64,000 nt of DNA from Paraburkholderia sp. PGU19 (GCF_013426915.1 NZ_AP023183.1:372001-436000); one strand, 5' to 3'; positions 36,872-46,128 are shown, numbered from the stretch's first letter. Translations and numbers: made by a program. Notes: generated by a model from the sequence alone, not told the origin.

Positions 36872-37984
36872 ATGAAAATCTTCAAACTGCCCGACCTCGG
36901 CGAGGGCTTGCAGGAAGCGGAGATCGTCGAGTGGCACGTCAAGAGCGGCGACGAGGTGAGTGCGGATCAACCGCTGCTGTCGGTCGAAACGGCGAAGGCG
37001 ATTGTCGACATACCGTCGCCGCAATCCGGCCGCATCGCGAAGCTGTTCGGCCAGACGGGTGACATCGTGCATCTGGGCGCGCCGCTCGTCGCGTTCGAAG
37101 GCGAGGGCGGCGATGCCGACGCGGGCACCGTGGTCGGCCATATGGAAGTCGGCCAGCACGTCGTGCACGAAACGCCCGCGGCGCTCGGCACGGGCGTGGG
37201 CGCGGGTGGCGTGATCAAGGCGATTCCGGCGGCGCGAGCGCTTGCGAGAAAGCTGGACGTAGATCTGTCAATGGTGACGCCATCGGGACCGGAAGGCGTC
37301 ATCACGGCGGCGGACGTGCAGCGCGTCGCGAAGATACTCGGCGAACTCGGGCCGCCTGAAGTGCTGCGCGGGGTGCGGCGCGCGATGGCACAGAACATGG
37401 CACGCGCGCAGAGCGAAGTCGCCGCGGCCACCGTGATCGACGATGCCGACATCCACGCATGGCCGCCGCACACCGACGTCACGATCCGGCTGATACGCGC
37501 GCTAGTCGCGGGCTGCCGCGCGGAGCCGGGACTGAACGCGTGGTTCGACGGACATACGGGGCGGCGCCACGTGCTGGAGAAGATCGATCTCGGCATCGCC
37601 GTCGATCTGCCCGACGGGCTCTTCGTCCCCGTGTTGCGCAACGTTGCGCATCGCGATGCAGCAGATCTGCGTGGCGGTCTCGACCGGATGCGCGCCGACA
37701 TCCGGGCGCGCAAGATTCCACCGGAGGAAATGCGCGGCAACACGATCACGCTGTCGAACTTCGGGATGATCGCGGGGAAATACGCGGCCCCCATTGTCGT
37801 GCCGCCGACGGTTGCGATACTCGGCGCGGGGCGCATCCATGAGCAGGTCGTGGCGGCAGACGGCGTACCTGCTGTTCACAGCATCTTGCCGCTTAGCCTG
37901 ACATTCGATCACCGTGTCGTCACTGGCGGCGAGGCGGCGCGCTTCCTGGCCGCGACGATTGCAGATTTGCAGAGCGTGCAGTAG
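36872..37984 (+). CDS. pdhC: Dihydrolipoamide acyltransferase (E2) component
   Basis: A 370-residue E2. The lipoyl domain is at residues 1-80 with the modified lysine in SVETAKAIVDI (Lys42). A peripheral-subunit-binding domain follows at ~110-150 (AIPAARALARKLDVDLSMVT). The catalytic domain ends in SLTFDHRVVTGGEAARFL. The usual DHRxxDG motif has Thr in place of Asp, a variant known in some E2 enzymes. It begins 4 bp after the pdhB stop with GGAGG upstream. No E3 (lipoamide dehydrogenase) gene follows, so E3 must be supplied from elsewhere. Confidence 0.9.
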   Translation: MKIFKLPDLGEGLQEAEIVEWHVKSGDEVSADQPLLSVETAKAIVDIPSPQSGRIAKLFGQTGDIVHLGAPLVAFEGEGGDADAGTVVGHMEVGQHVVHETPAALGTGVGAGGVIKAIPAARALARKLDVDLSMVTPSGPEGVITAADVQRVAKILGELGPPEVLRGVRRAMAQNMARAQSEVAAATVIDDADIHAWPPHTDVTIRLIRALVAGCRAEPGLNAWFDGHTGRRHVLEKIDLGIAVDLPDGLFVPVLRNVAHRDAADLRGGLDRMRADIRARKIPPEEMRGNTITLSNFGMIAGKYAAPIVVPPTVAILGAGRIHEQVVAADGVPAVHSILPLSLTFDHRVVTGGEAARFLAATIADLQSVQ

Positions 37985-38002
37985 CGGTTCGTCAAAGCTG
38001 AA

Positions 38003-38034
38003 GCGCTTGCAAGTGGGGGCTTGCCAGCGCCTTT
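38003..38034 (+). terminator. Possible terminator of the dehydrogenase operon
   Basis: An 11-bp stem with one mismatch (GCGCTTGCAAG against CTTGCCAGCGC), loop TGGGGG, followed by CTTTT. It begins 19 bp after the E2 stop. The T tract is short, so the call is tentative. Confidence 0.45.
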
Positions 38035-38305
38035 TGCTTCCGTAAGGTCGCACTGCTCTGCCACGCGATACGGGAGAGGTCGTCAGCAGCGACGACGCCG
38101 ACCGAGCAAGCTCCCCGAATCTCCCAGGCAAAAGGACCGTGCAGGCGGACCATCTGAAGAGCGGCGCCATGCACGGCGACCGAAACACGCCCGTATAGGG
38201 AGAAAGCGCGCGTCGCAGCTAAAGAAAACCCGTGCGGCGCGCGGATTCGGGAGAGCTGCGTGTAGGTTCGATCGGGAGTAGCACAAGTGGTCAGCCCGGC
38301 AAATC

Positions 38306-38791
38306 TTAAGACGTCTCAATCTCCCCTATTCGCTTCAGGTAGTCTGCCAGCGCCCGCCGCACCAAAACCAGGTTTCCCGGCGTGGGCGCCATCGTGGTGT
38401 CGATAGGTTTCCCGTCGAGCGGAATTTGGAGCTTTTGCATGAGTTCGAGCGTTTCGCGCCAGCAGTCGGGCGGAGAGCCATTCATGATGGATTCCACACA
38501 TTCTTTGGCCTTTGCGGCTTTTGCCTTGGTGTTGAGAAGTCGAACCCGCAAGCTGCCATCGTCTTTTGACGTCCTTGCTTGCGGTTGAGCCATCGCCTTT
38601 TCATGGAGTTTGTCTAACTCGGGTGTTGTTATGAATTCCGGGGCGGTGGCGGAGTCCGTCGCTACGCCAAACTGGGCATGGTGCCTCATGTCGAAGCTGT
38701 ACTGAGTGGCAGCGTCGGCGGATGCGCTGCATGAAGCCACTGCTGTGCTCAACACCACGGCGAATGGCAGATGTGCCTTGTTCGTCCCCAT
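38306..38791 (-). CDS. Secreted protein of unknown function
   Basis: A 161-residue protein from ATG 38791, chosen because GGAGGG lies 6 bases upstream. A signal peptide is visible (HLPFAVVLSTAVASCSASADA). The mature part is polar, with a helical Lys/Ala-rich region (LLNTKAKAAKAKECVESIMN) and two cysteines that could form a disulfide. No family recognised. Its leftward orientation sets it apart from the dehydrogenase operon. Confidence 0.6.
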   Translation of the reverse strand: MGTNKAHLPFAVVLSTAVASCSASADAATQYSFDMRHHAQFGVATDSATAPEFITTPELDKLHEKAMAQPQARTSKDDGSLRVRLLNTKAKAAKAKECVESIMNGSPPDCWRETLELMQKLQIPLDGKPIDTTMAPTPGNLVLVRRALADYLKRIGEIETS

Positions 38792-39265
38792 GTGACCCTC
38801 CATCCAGGTTATCTGTCGCACCGACTGTAATGCGGCTTCAATTAGATGAACATGAGGACTGCGCGCCCAGGAAGTAGCCAACGGGCAGCCACGTAACCCT
38901 GGAGTCCGGGCGATGCCAGGCGAACACAGCGGACAGTTTGATGTAAATAATATAGTAGTCCTTGACATTTCCATACGGAAACAGAATGCGGAAAGAACGT
39001 GTGCCTGCTGCCTTACCTGCTGTAAGGCTACGGCCTGTGCCGACCGGTTCGCTGCGACGGACGGACGCGTTTGAGTCATCGCTCTATCGCCAGACAAATA
39101 TCGTGACCCAGTCAATGAATGAATTTTCCGGGCGCTGGCCCGTTTAATCGTGGTGGACGCCGCCAGCGCCATGCCCGTTGTATCAGTCTCGTAGGGTTGC
39201 TCGCCTAAACTCCAGGGATGACAGAATCGGGCTTAAGTGCGCGCAACACGCAACAGGAGGTCATC
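38792..39265. other. Intergenic stretch
   Basis: Between divergent secreted-protein genes. It holds a small palindrome TTTCC-ATAC-GGAAA near 38970, just after TTGACA, but no assignable gene. Confidence 0.35.
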
Positions 39266-39577
39266 GTGAAATCGGTCATTTACGCAGTCGCCGCCACTTC
39301 CGCCTTCGCCGTATCGCTGGCGGCATTCGCCCAGTCGGACACGCAGGCGCCCCGCACACGCGCCGAGGTGCGCGCCGAGCTCCAGCAACTGGAGCAGGCC
39401 GGCTACAACCCCGCAACGGGTGAAGACAGCAACTATCCGCGGGATATCCAGGCGGCTGAAGCACGCCTCTCACAAGGATCAACGGCATACGGCGGCGTAA
39501 AGAGCGGATCATCGGCATCGGGGTCACCCGCGATCGCTCCGGCCGATTCCCCGGACAACAAGGTATTCGATTACTGA
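39266..39577 (+). CDS. DUF4148 family secreted protein
   Basis: A 103-residue protein from GTG 39266 with AGGAGG 8 bases upstream. Signal peptide KSVIYAVAATSAFAVSLAAF ends at AQS. The mature part has the DUF4148 signature TRAEVRAELQQLEQAGYNPA and YPRDIQAAEARL. DUF4148 proteins are small periplasmic proteins abundant in Burkholderiales, function unknown. A second family member is at 58573-58887. Confidence 0.88.
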   Translation: MKSVIYAVAATSAFAVSLAAFAQSDTQAPRTRAEVRAELQQLEQAGYNPATGEDSNYPRDIQAAEARLSQGSTAYGGVKSGSSASGSPAIAPADSPDNKVFDY

Positions 39578-39745
39578 GCACCGAAAAGCGTGACGGGGCC
39601 CTTTCGCTTTTGCGGCCCCGCCGGCAGGCGCAAGTGCTTGAGCAGCTCGTTGTCGGTCGCCTCGCCCAGTTCGATAGCCGTGCGGCGGCCCGCCCGCACA
39701 ATTTCGGACCGTTCGCCCGACGACACGCGGGCGACAAAGGTGTCG

Positions 39746-40030
39746 GTGGGCATTGTCACGCACGAAGGCGCAGATGCTCACCCGGTTGAGCGGTGGTTCT
39801 GTGAAGCGTCCGATGCGAGAACCGATCCGGGAATCAGTGAAGCAGTCGTCCAGTTCATTGAACAGCATGGGGCGCGTTCGGTCGCCGCCATCGATCGCAT
39901 CATCGGGTGTCCGCATGAGGAAGGCATCGACTATCCGGAAGGCGAAACTTGCCCGCTGTGCCCGTTCCGAGTCAATCGCGACCGGTGGACTGGTGATCAT
40001 CAGTTGAATCCGGGGTGCTTGCCCAACTGA
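39746..40030 (+). CDS. Small Cys-containing hypothetical protein
   Basis: A 94-residue frame from GTG 39746: GIVTHEGADAHPVERWFCEA, EQHGARSVAAIDRIIGCPHE and CPLCPFRVNRDRWTGDHQLN. A CxxC pair and His/Cys spacing suggest a metal-binding site. Start uncertain. No named family. Confidence 0.5.
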   Translation: MGIVTHEGADAHPVERWFCEASDARTDPGISEAVVQFIEQHGARSVAAIDRIIGCPHEEGIDYPEGETCPLCPFRVNRDRWTGDHQLNPGCLPN

Positions 40031-40245
40031 TGGAAGAACACCTGGCGGGCTCAATTGCCCGCGAGTCGTCCGTTCCCGCACCCCACGGCCAATCCGGCGA
40101 CGACAACCAGAGAGGCGGCTAACGGAACACGGCAGCCGACGCGCAGGCACTACAATTCATTCTGAAACCGCCGTCAGGAGTCACGATGTGTCGTGAACGC
40201 CTGCTTCACTCAAGGTTCACGCTGTTCAACCCGTAGGCCAGCATC

Positions 40246-41640
40246 ATGATCCAGCTGGACGAACTGCGCGGGCATCCGCTCTTCAAGGATCTGTCAGAAG
40301 CGCTTTTGCAGTGGCTGCGCGAACAGCTGACGGAAGTCAGCATCGCGGCAGGGGAGGTCCTTGCCCGTGAAGGCGAAACGAGGTCCCACTTTTACGTCGT
40401 GCTGCAGGGTGAGGTCGCCGCGACAAAGCTTTCACGCGGGCAGCAGATTCCCACGTCCCGGTTCATTGCGCCAAGCTATTTCGGGGCAGTCTCGCTGCTC
40501 TCGGGTACGCCCGCGCCTGGCACGCTCAAAGCGGTCACCGACGGGCGCGTGGCGCTGCTGCCGGAACGCGCGTTCCGCGAATTGCTGGTCGGCTCGGAGA
40601 CCTTCTGCCGGCTGATCTTCCACAGCTCCTTTGATCGCCTGATGAACCTGGAGGCGACGCTGCGTAACCGGGAAAAACTGGCTGCCCTCGGCACGCTCGC
40701 CGCGGGCCTCGCGCACGAATTAAACAATCCCGCGGCTGCACTGGTGCGCACGGCGGACCGTGCGGTGGCCGCACTCGCAACGCTGAAGGTTGCGCACATC
40801 GAGTTGAGGGATAGCTCGATTCCTGTCGATGCAATGAAAATCCTGGAGAGTCTGGGCGAACGCCAGGGACTGACAAACGTGATGTCGGCTATCGATGCCC
40901 TGAAGCAGAATCAGGCAGCGGACGCGCTCAGCGACTGGCTGCTCGCACAGGGTGTCGGGAAGCCGTGGCTCCTGGCGCCATGCCTTGTCAGCGCGGGAAT
41001 CCTCCAGGGGGAACTTGACTCGCTTGCCGTCGCCCTGAACAGGGAGCAGTTTGCCGCCGCCATCCACTGGCTCGCTTCGACACTGGAACTCAACGCGCTG
41101 ATGGAAGACATCCGCGTTGGGTCGAACCGGATTTCAGGGATCATCCGGGCGATGAAATCCTACTCGCACATGGACCAGTCGCCGCAGCAGGATGTGGACA
41201 TCCATGAAGGCATTGAAGATACCCTCATCATCATGCAACACCGGCTCAAGCAGGGTGTCACCGTGCATCGTGAGTACGATCACAGCCTGCCGCATCTGAG
41301 CGTGTATGGCAGCGAACTCAATCAGGTATGGACCAACCTGATCGACAACGCCATTGATGCCATGAGTGGCAAAGGCGACATTGTTGTGCGGACTTACCGC
41401 GAGATGGACGAGGCAGTGGTCGAGTTCACCGACAACGGGACCGGCATCGCAGACGATGTCATGCCGCATCTGTTCGAGCCTTTTTTCAGCACCAAGCCGC
41501 CGGGTCAAGGTACGGGCCTGGGCCTCGACATCTCGTATCAGACGGTCGTCAACCGGCACCGCGGTGCGCTTCTTGTCAGTTCACGCCCGGGACAAACGAC
41601 CTTCCAGGTGCGCCTGCCACTCGTGTCCAGACCAGGCTAA
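40246..41640 (+). CDS. Histidine kinase with N-terminal cyclic nucleotide-binding domain
   Basis: A 464-residue protein. Residues ~10-125 form a cyclic nucleotide-binding beta-roll (GEVLAREGETRSHFYVVLQG, YFGAVSLLSGTPAPGTLKAV). The dimerisation domain with the phospho-acceptor His follows in LAAGLAHELNNPAAALV (~158), and the ATPase domain has N box NLIDNAIDAM, G1 DNGTGIADDV, F box LFEPFFSTKPPGQGTGLGL. No transmembrane segment, so it is cytoplasmic. No response regulator gene is adjacent. In related proteins such a gene often pairs with a thioredoxin-reductase-like gene, which is absent here. Confidence 0.88.
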   Translation: MIQLDELRGHPLFKDLSEALLQWLREQLTEVSIAAGEVLAREGETRSHFYVVLQGEVAATKLSRGQQIPTSRFIAPSYFGAVSLLSGTPAPGTLKAVTDGRVALLPERAFRELLVGSETFCRLIFHSSFDRLMNLEATLRNREKLAALGTLAAGLAHELNNPAAALVRTADRAVAALATLKVAHIELRDSSIPVDAMKILESLGERQGLTNVMSAIDALKQNQAADALSDWLLAQGVGKPWLLAPCLVSAGILQGELDSLAVALNREQFAAAIHWLASTLELNALMEDIRVGSNRISGIIRAMKSYSHMDQSPQQDVDIHEGIEDTLIIMQHRLKQGVTVHREYDHSLPHLSVYGSELNQVWTNLIDNAIDAMSGKGDIVVRTYREMDEAVVEFTDNGTGIADDVMPHLFEPFFSTKPPGQGTGLGLDISYQTVVNRHRGALLVSSRPGQTTFQVRLPLVSRPG

Positions 41641-41912
41641 ACGCAGTCGCTCGGGGAGGTCCACGTCTGGGGCTTGTGGCGGCAAGGGTGCTCCGGTCAA
41701 TATGCGAACCGTCCCGGATTGCGCCGTTCGCGTTCCTGCTCCTGCCATCAATTCCCCTGTCGCCCGTACCCGACTCGTCTCGGCCGCACGGTGCCCTGTC
41801 CGCGAGAGACGGAAGTCGGCCAAGTAGCGGACCTTCCGCAGTCGCTGCAAAATTTTGACAATTCACACGCTGGAAGACGTGGACGAATCGCGCTGACCTT
41901 GGTCAGCTTGCC

Positions 41913-42056
41913 TTACGGCACCAGAACCTCCTCAATTGAGAGTGCTGGGTGTAGCACATAGTTCCCTCTTTCGTAGAACGGAACGGCGTCTGGCCGCGTG
42001 TCAAGAAATATTGCGGTCATACCACGAACACGGGCGCCAGCTTCAGCATATTCCAT
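41913..42056 (-). pseudogene. GNAT acetyltransferase C-terminal fragment
   Basis: A 47-codon frame reads MEYAEAGARVRGMTAIFLDT, then RPDAVPFYERGNYVLH, the final strands of a GNAT acyltransferase (LDTRPDAVPFY is a common C-terminal phrase). The acetyl-CoA-binding core is missing. The frame is open further upstream but without GNAT similarity. Confidence 0.5.
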
Positions 42057-42285
42057 CGGTGACGGTCCTCTGCGCAATGCGCGGTTTGAGAGTTCTTGCG
42101 CGTGTCGGCATCGGGAGAGTTCGCCGGCCAGTTGCAGACATTACGCTTTAGTCGGACCTCCGCCATTGGGGAGACGGCTTCTCCATGGTAAGCGGTCGTA
42201 CGAAAGATGCAGGCGCCCGGGCTCATGCGTCTCCCGGGCGCATCGCGCTCAGGCAGTTGTTTGCCGCTCAGATGTTCGGGTGCAG

Positions 42286-42495
42286 GTTCAGGCTATCGCG
42301 GACGTCAACGTGGCGTGGCTTGGCAAACTTCTTCTGGCTGCGGACGTCGTCGCTGCCGAAGAGGCCGACGGGCGCGCTCGCGCCATCTAGGCGGCGGTCG
42401 CCGGCGCACAGCTCATGGCGCGCGGCCGTGCGGACATTGTGCTCTTTGACGCGTTGATCAACAGTTATAGGTCGGCCGGGCTGTTGCCAGCGTGA
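42286..42495 (+). pseudogene. Unrecognised gene remnant with internal stop
   Basis: The frame reads AIADVNVAWLGKLLLAADVV, a TAG at 42388-42390, then AQLMARGRADIVLFDALINS and GLLPA before a stop. Coding-like on both sides of the stop, so probably a decayed gene. Family unknown. Confidence 0.3.
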
Positions 42496-42746
42496 GGACG
42501 TTCGCAATCAGCGCCCTGTAGAGCTTGCTCGCCCGGAGACGCCAGACTACGGAAGGTCGCTGCGACCGGGCCTGTCGATGTGATCGAGAGTGCAGCGACA
42601 ACCCGAAAGGCGGCTAGGGTCGGCTGCGGTCCTCTGCGTGATACGCGGCGTGCGAGTTCGGACAGCAGGTCCTGCGCTGGTGCTATCGGAAAGACAGTTT
42701 CGATAGCAATTTCAGGTCGCACCCAATCGGCCAAGGGTGGCGTGTA

Positions 42747-42782
42747 TCAACGCGTTGACACGCCTGCGTTCGAAGTTATAAG
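42747..42782 (+). promoter_or_regulatory. mazEF promoter with palindromic operator
   Basis: TTGACA at 42755-42760 and TATAAG at 42777-42782 with 16 bases between make a strong sigma-70 promoter. The -35 box is covered by the perfect palindrome TCAACGCGTTGA (42747-42758). A further copy of GTATCAACG lies near 42798, downstream of the -10. Such sites suit autorepression by the MazE-MazF complex. Confidence 0.65.
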
Positions 42783-42864
42783 ATTCAGACCGTATCAACG
42801 TGTAGAGACAGGTAGCGCCATAAAACACGTGATCGAAGTGGGGAACTGACGAAGGGGAAATTCG

Positions 42865-43152
42865 ATGGCTATTCAAACCCTGAAGCGTTGGGGGAACAGC
42901 CTGGCGGTAAGAATTCCGGCGAGCGTTGCCTCTGAAGTGGCGCTCACGGAAGGGCAGGAAGTGGATCTGGAGGTGAAGGACGGCGAAGTGTTGATCCGTC
43001 CTCATACGGCAATCAGGCGTTTCTCGCGGGAGCGATATCTCCAGCAACTGCGAGAACGCCGGCTTGAGCCGCACCCGCTGATCGGCTTTGGCGAACCGCA
43101 AGGCTCGGAACTCGGAGGTTCTGACGATCCGACGCGTTTCGACAAATGGTAA
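42865..43152 (+). CDS. mazE: MazE-family antitoxin
   Basis: A 95-residue AbrB/MazE swapped-hairpin protein: MAIQTLKRWGNSLAVRIPAS then EVALTEGQEVDLEVKDGEVL is the DNA-binding domain (residues 1-50). The C-terminal acidic/aromatic tail (SDDPTRFDKW) would bind the toxin. AAGGGG precedes ATG. The gene lies 4 bp before mazF in the usual antitoxin-first order, with a strong promoter upstream and a terminator after mazF. Confidence 0.9.
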   Translation: MAIQTLKRWGNSLAVRIPASVASEVALTEGQEVDLEVKDGEVLIRPHTAIRRFSRERYLQQLRERRLEPHPLIGFGEPQGSELGGSDDPTRFDKW

Positions 43153-43156
43153 CTAG

Positions 43157-43495
43157 ATGATCGACAACATACCGGAAGCAGGCGACATCATCAGGCTCAG
43201 CATTGGACCAGGCAAGGGCACCGAACAGGACGGCTATCGGCCGTTCCTGGTCCTCACGGACAAGGACTTTAACGAACTGACCGGACGCGTGATCGGACTG
43301 CCGATCACATCGACGATCAGGGACTGGGAAACGGAGATTCCAATCACCAGTCTGCCACGGCCCGGTGTCGCCCTTTCGGATCAGATAACGACACTCGACT
43401 ACAAGCAAAGGCCGTTCGTTTTCAAGGACGAGCGGGCAACGGATGAGCAGATGGCCGCTGCCAAATTCGCGGTCAAATCAATCCTCGATCTGTGA
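43157..43495 (+). CDS. mazF: MazF/PemK-family mRNA interferase toxin
   Basis: A 112-residue toxin of the CcdB/PemK fold: EAGDIIRLSIGPGKGTEQDG then YRPFLVLTDKDFN, and VIGLPITSTIRDW with the conserved Thr/Ser region. Full length and intact, cutting mRNA at short sequences when freed from MazE. Residue PGKGTEQDGYRP corresponds to the usual P-x-x-G-x-E-x-x-x-x-RP motif. Terminated 6 bp later by a clean hairpin. Confidence 0.9.
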   Translation: MIDNIPEAGDIIRLSIGPGKGTEQDGYRPFLVLTDKDFNELTGRVIGLPITSTIRDWETEIPITSLPRPGVALSDQITTLDYKQRPFVFKDERATDEQMAAAKFAVKSILDL

Positions 43496-43501
43496 ATCTA
43501 G

Positions 43502-43524
43502 GGCGCCAAGAACGGCGCCTTTTT
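43502..43524 (+). terminator. Rho-independent terminator of mazEF
   Basis: Stem GGCGCC twice around loop AAGAAC, followed by TTTTT, starting 6 bp after the mazF stop. Confidence 0.8.
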
Positions 43525-43764
43525 CATACGGTTAGCTCGTCCTTGGCTGCGAGCCTGGGAGGGCGCACATATGTAACAGAAACGAAAGCGCCGGGGAGCG
43601 CATCAGAGGGGGCGAACAAGGTAAGCACAATTTCCTGTCATAGGCGTCCAAGTTACTATGACTTGGTCAAATCACCGAAAATTGGCATATATGCCGGGCG
43701 TGCCATCTGGGCTCAGAGTTCATCCCAGATTGCGGAAATGATTCAGCAGGTCAAGCCAGGGAGG

Positions 43765-44970
43765 CTAAGACTTGAGTTGCCACAAATACCCCGCTTTTTG
43801 CAGCCGGGCGAGCCAGGCTCCCCGCTTGCCATGACTCGACATCAATTGCGCCAGACGACGCCGGAATACGGCATCCCGCCTGGCGTTTTCATACGCTTCG
43901 GCGAGATCCTGCAACTTCTGGAATGCTTGATCGTAGGCGCTGCCCGTCGTGCGTCGCAGTTGTGCATCGATGCTTGACCACGCCGCTTCTTCCTGTTCGA
44001 GAAGTGATTTGAGGTACCGTGTGCGTTCCTCGCGACGGCGGGCCTCGGCCGCCTGCCGTGCTTCCTGCTCCCTTCTTTCACGGATGGCACGATGAGAGGC
44101 GACCCTTGATTCGATCTCGGATATTCGACGGCGCCCGGGCATATTCAATTGCTTTGCATTCCTACCATTTTCCCATTTGAAAAATGCGTTTCGAAGCGTT
44201 CTCTCCGCTTCACGGCTGCGTCCTTGTAGCAGCATGCGCAGTTTCGCCCGCATTTCATCAACCGGCAACCCACGTAACCAGGGATCAAAGCGACTGTCTT
44301 CGCTCCCGCTGGATTCTAGGGCCAATAATGACGGGCTGGCCTCGGCGGCGGCGGCGAGCCAATCCGCATCCAGCATCAGAAACTCGGCCAGTGCTACCTG
44401 TGCGGGCGTCAACGCCTGTAATCCCGCAGGCACCGGCGGTTCGATTTGGTCATCGTGTAGCTCATCATTCCCGAGGCGGGCAAGCCACCCAAGATAAAGC
44501 GGGCGAGCATCGCCGCCGAGCAGTTCGTCGCGTACAGGCAGCAGGCGCGTCATCCACCCCTTACCATCCATCTCCTCCGAGAAGCGGGCGTGTTCGCCCG
44601 AGTCATCGTTGAACGACCAGTCGAGGATGCACCAGTCATCGACGTCCATGGCCTCGAATGCTTTTTCGAAACGGAAGCGCCTCTTTCGTCCAGCCTTGAC
44701 GTAATCGCGGATGGTCTTCGCGTCAAACGTCCCGTGCGGCAGGCGAAGAAGCAGGCGGCAGCTCCCCCAGTTGGAGGAGTAGACGTGGGCATCGAAATAT
44801 TGCTGTACCCACTCAAGCGGGTCGCCCTTGAGGGTTCCCCAGTGATATTCGTTGACGAAGCTTGAGGCGGTGATCGTGGCCCGCGTGGAGAAACTGCGCA
44901 ACTCTGCCTGCTGGGTCGCCGTAAGCAGCTGGTCGACGCATGCAAACTCGTAGTATTGGTATTCGCTCAT
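43765..44970 (-). CDS. Conserved-type hypothetical protein, 401 residues
   Basis: Start ATG 44970 (MSEYQYYEFACVDQLLTATQ); earlier codons give unrelated residues. An N-terminal globular domain contains RSFSTRATITASSFVNEYHW and YSSNWGSCRLLLRLPHG, resembling a widespread uncharacterised bacterial family that I recall but cannot name. Residues ~300-360 form a charged coiled coil (RREQEARQAAEARRREERTR). No catalytic motif is visible. It stands between the broken kfrA-like gene and mazEF in an accessory segment, so a mobile-element or defence role is possible but unsupported. Confidence 0.6.
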   Translation of the reverse strand: MSEYQYYEFACVDQLLTATQQAELRSFSTRATITASSFVNEYHWGTLKGDPLEWVQQYFDAHVYSSNWGSCRLLLRLPHGTFDAKTIRDYVKAGRKRRFRFEKAFEAMDVDDWCILDWSFNDDSGEHARFSEEMDGKGWMTRLLPVRDELLGGDARPLYLGWLARLGNDELHDDQIEPPVPAGLQALTPAQVALAEFLMLDADWLAAAAEASPSLLALESSGSEDSRFDPWLRGLPVDEMRAKLRMLLQGRSREAERTLRNAFFKWENGRNAKQLNMPGRRRISEIESRVASHRAIRERREQEARQAAEARRREERTRYLKSLLEQEEAAWSSIDAQLRRTTGSAYDQAFQKLQDLAEAYENARRDAVFRRRLAQLMSSHGKRGAWLARLQKAGYLWQLKS

Positions 44971-45107
44971 GCCAGATTCCCATAACGAAGCGCATGAAAG
45001 AGAAGACGGTGAATGTGCTGGTGCGCAACCCGGCGGAACCATGAAACTCCGGGCCGACGCGAAAGGCAGAATGCTTCATGGCAAGCGCCGAAAGGCGTGC
45101 GCGTTGC

Positions 45108-46128
45108 CATTGTGACGTCCTTTCGGCACGCGATGCGGTGCTTTCGGCCAGCCGCGTCCGCGCCGCCCAGCCGCATTCGGTAGTTCACCAGGAGCTGCTG
45201 CTGTGCTTCGAACTGCGCGGCCAGCTTCGTGAGGTCCGCGCTGAGCGAGTCGCGAGCCTCGCGTACCTGGAGCAGCTCGGCTGCCCGCGCACCGGCTGCG
45301 CCTGCGCTGCGTCGCGCTCGGCCTCGGCGCGCGCCCGATCGGTGAGCGCACGATTGAGCGTGGACTGCAACGCCTCGCCATGTGCCTGCTGATCGCGTGC
45401 GAGCCTGGTCGTGGCCGTCGGTTCTGCGACGAGCCGCGCGTTGTCCCATTCAGCTGTGTGATCTCGTTCTGCCGGACGATGGCCGTCTGGTTCACCTGGC
45501 GTAGCTCAGCCTGCACCTGCTGGATCTGCTGCTCATGTCGGTGCGCTTCCAGTTCGCGCTGCTCGCGCGCGGCCGTACGGAAGTGCTCAAGGGAATCGCG
45601 CGCATGCACGAGCTTTGCCTCAAGCGACAGGCGGAAGCCTTCCTGCTCGGCAAGGCGCTCGGTCTGGTCGCGTTACCTGCTGGGTGAGCCGCTCGACGTC
45701 CAGGTCGCGCGGCGCCACGCGAGTCCCGGCGTGCGCTTCCTGCTCCGCGGAAAGGGCGGCGGTCGCGCCAGAGAGTTGCTGCCGCACCGTGGCCAGCTCA
45801 GCGCGAGCCCTGCGATTTCGGACTGCGCCTGCTGGCGCTGCACAGCTGTAGCGGTGGCCTGCTGGTCGACGAGGGCTTGTGCTTCTTCATGCAGGCGGGC
45901 CGCGAGCCGGGCCACCAGATCCTGGATCGCGTCCGAGAGCGACCCGGCGCGTGTGAGTGACGCATCCTCATCTTCCTCCAGTTCCTTCAGGTACCGGTGG
46001 ATCGTGGTTTTCGAGCCAGTGTTGCCGAGCGCGATACGTATCGCGTCGATCGATGTGTGCCGCCCCTGCACGAGCAACGCGTCGCGGGCGCGCTTTACGT
46101 CCATGCGCGTAAGACCGGTGCGGGCCAT
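45108..46128 (-). pseudogene. KfrA-like plasmid DNA-binding coiled-coil protein, multiply frameshifted
   Basis: The first frame, MARTGLTRMDVKRARDALLV then TGSKTTIHRYLKELEEDEDA, is the KfrA N-terminal DNA-binding domain of plasmid replication and partition regions. A long coiled coil follows but moves between frames: RAELATVRQQLSGATAALSA near 45770, EQQIQQVQAELRQVNQTAIV near 45530, NRALTDRARAEAERDAAQAQ near 45330, and DLTKLAAQFEAQQQLLVNYR near 45220. At least four frame changes are needed, so this is a genuine pseudogene. KfrA proteins coat plasmid DNA and aid stability. Confidence 0.75.
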
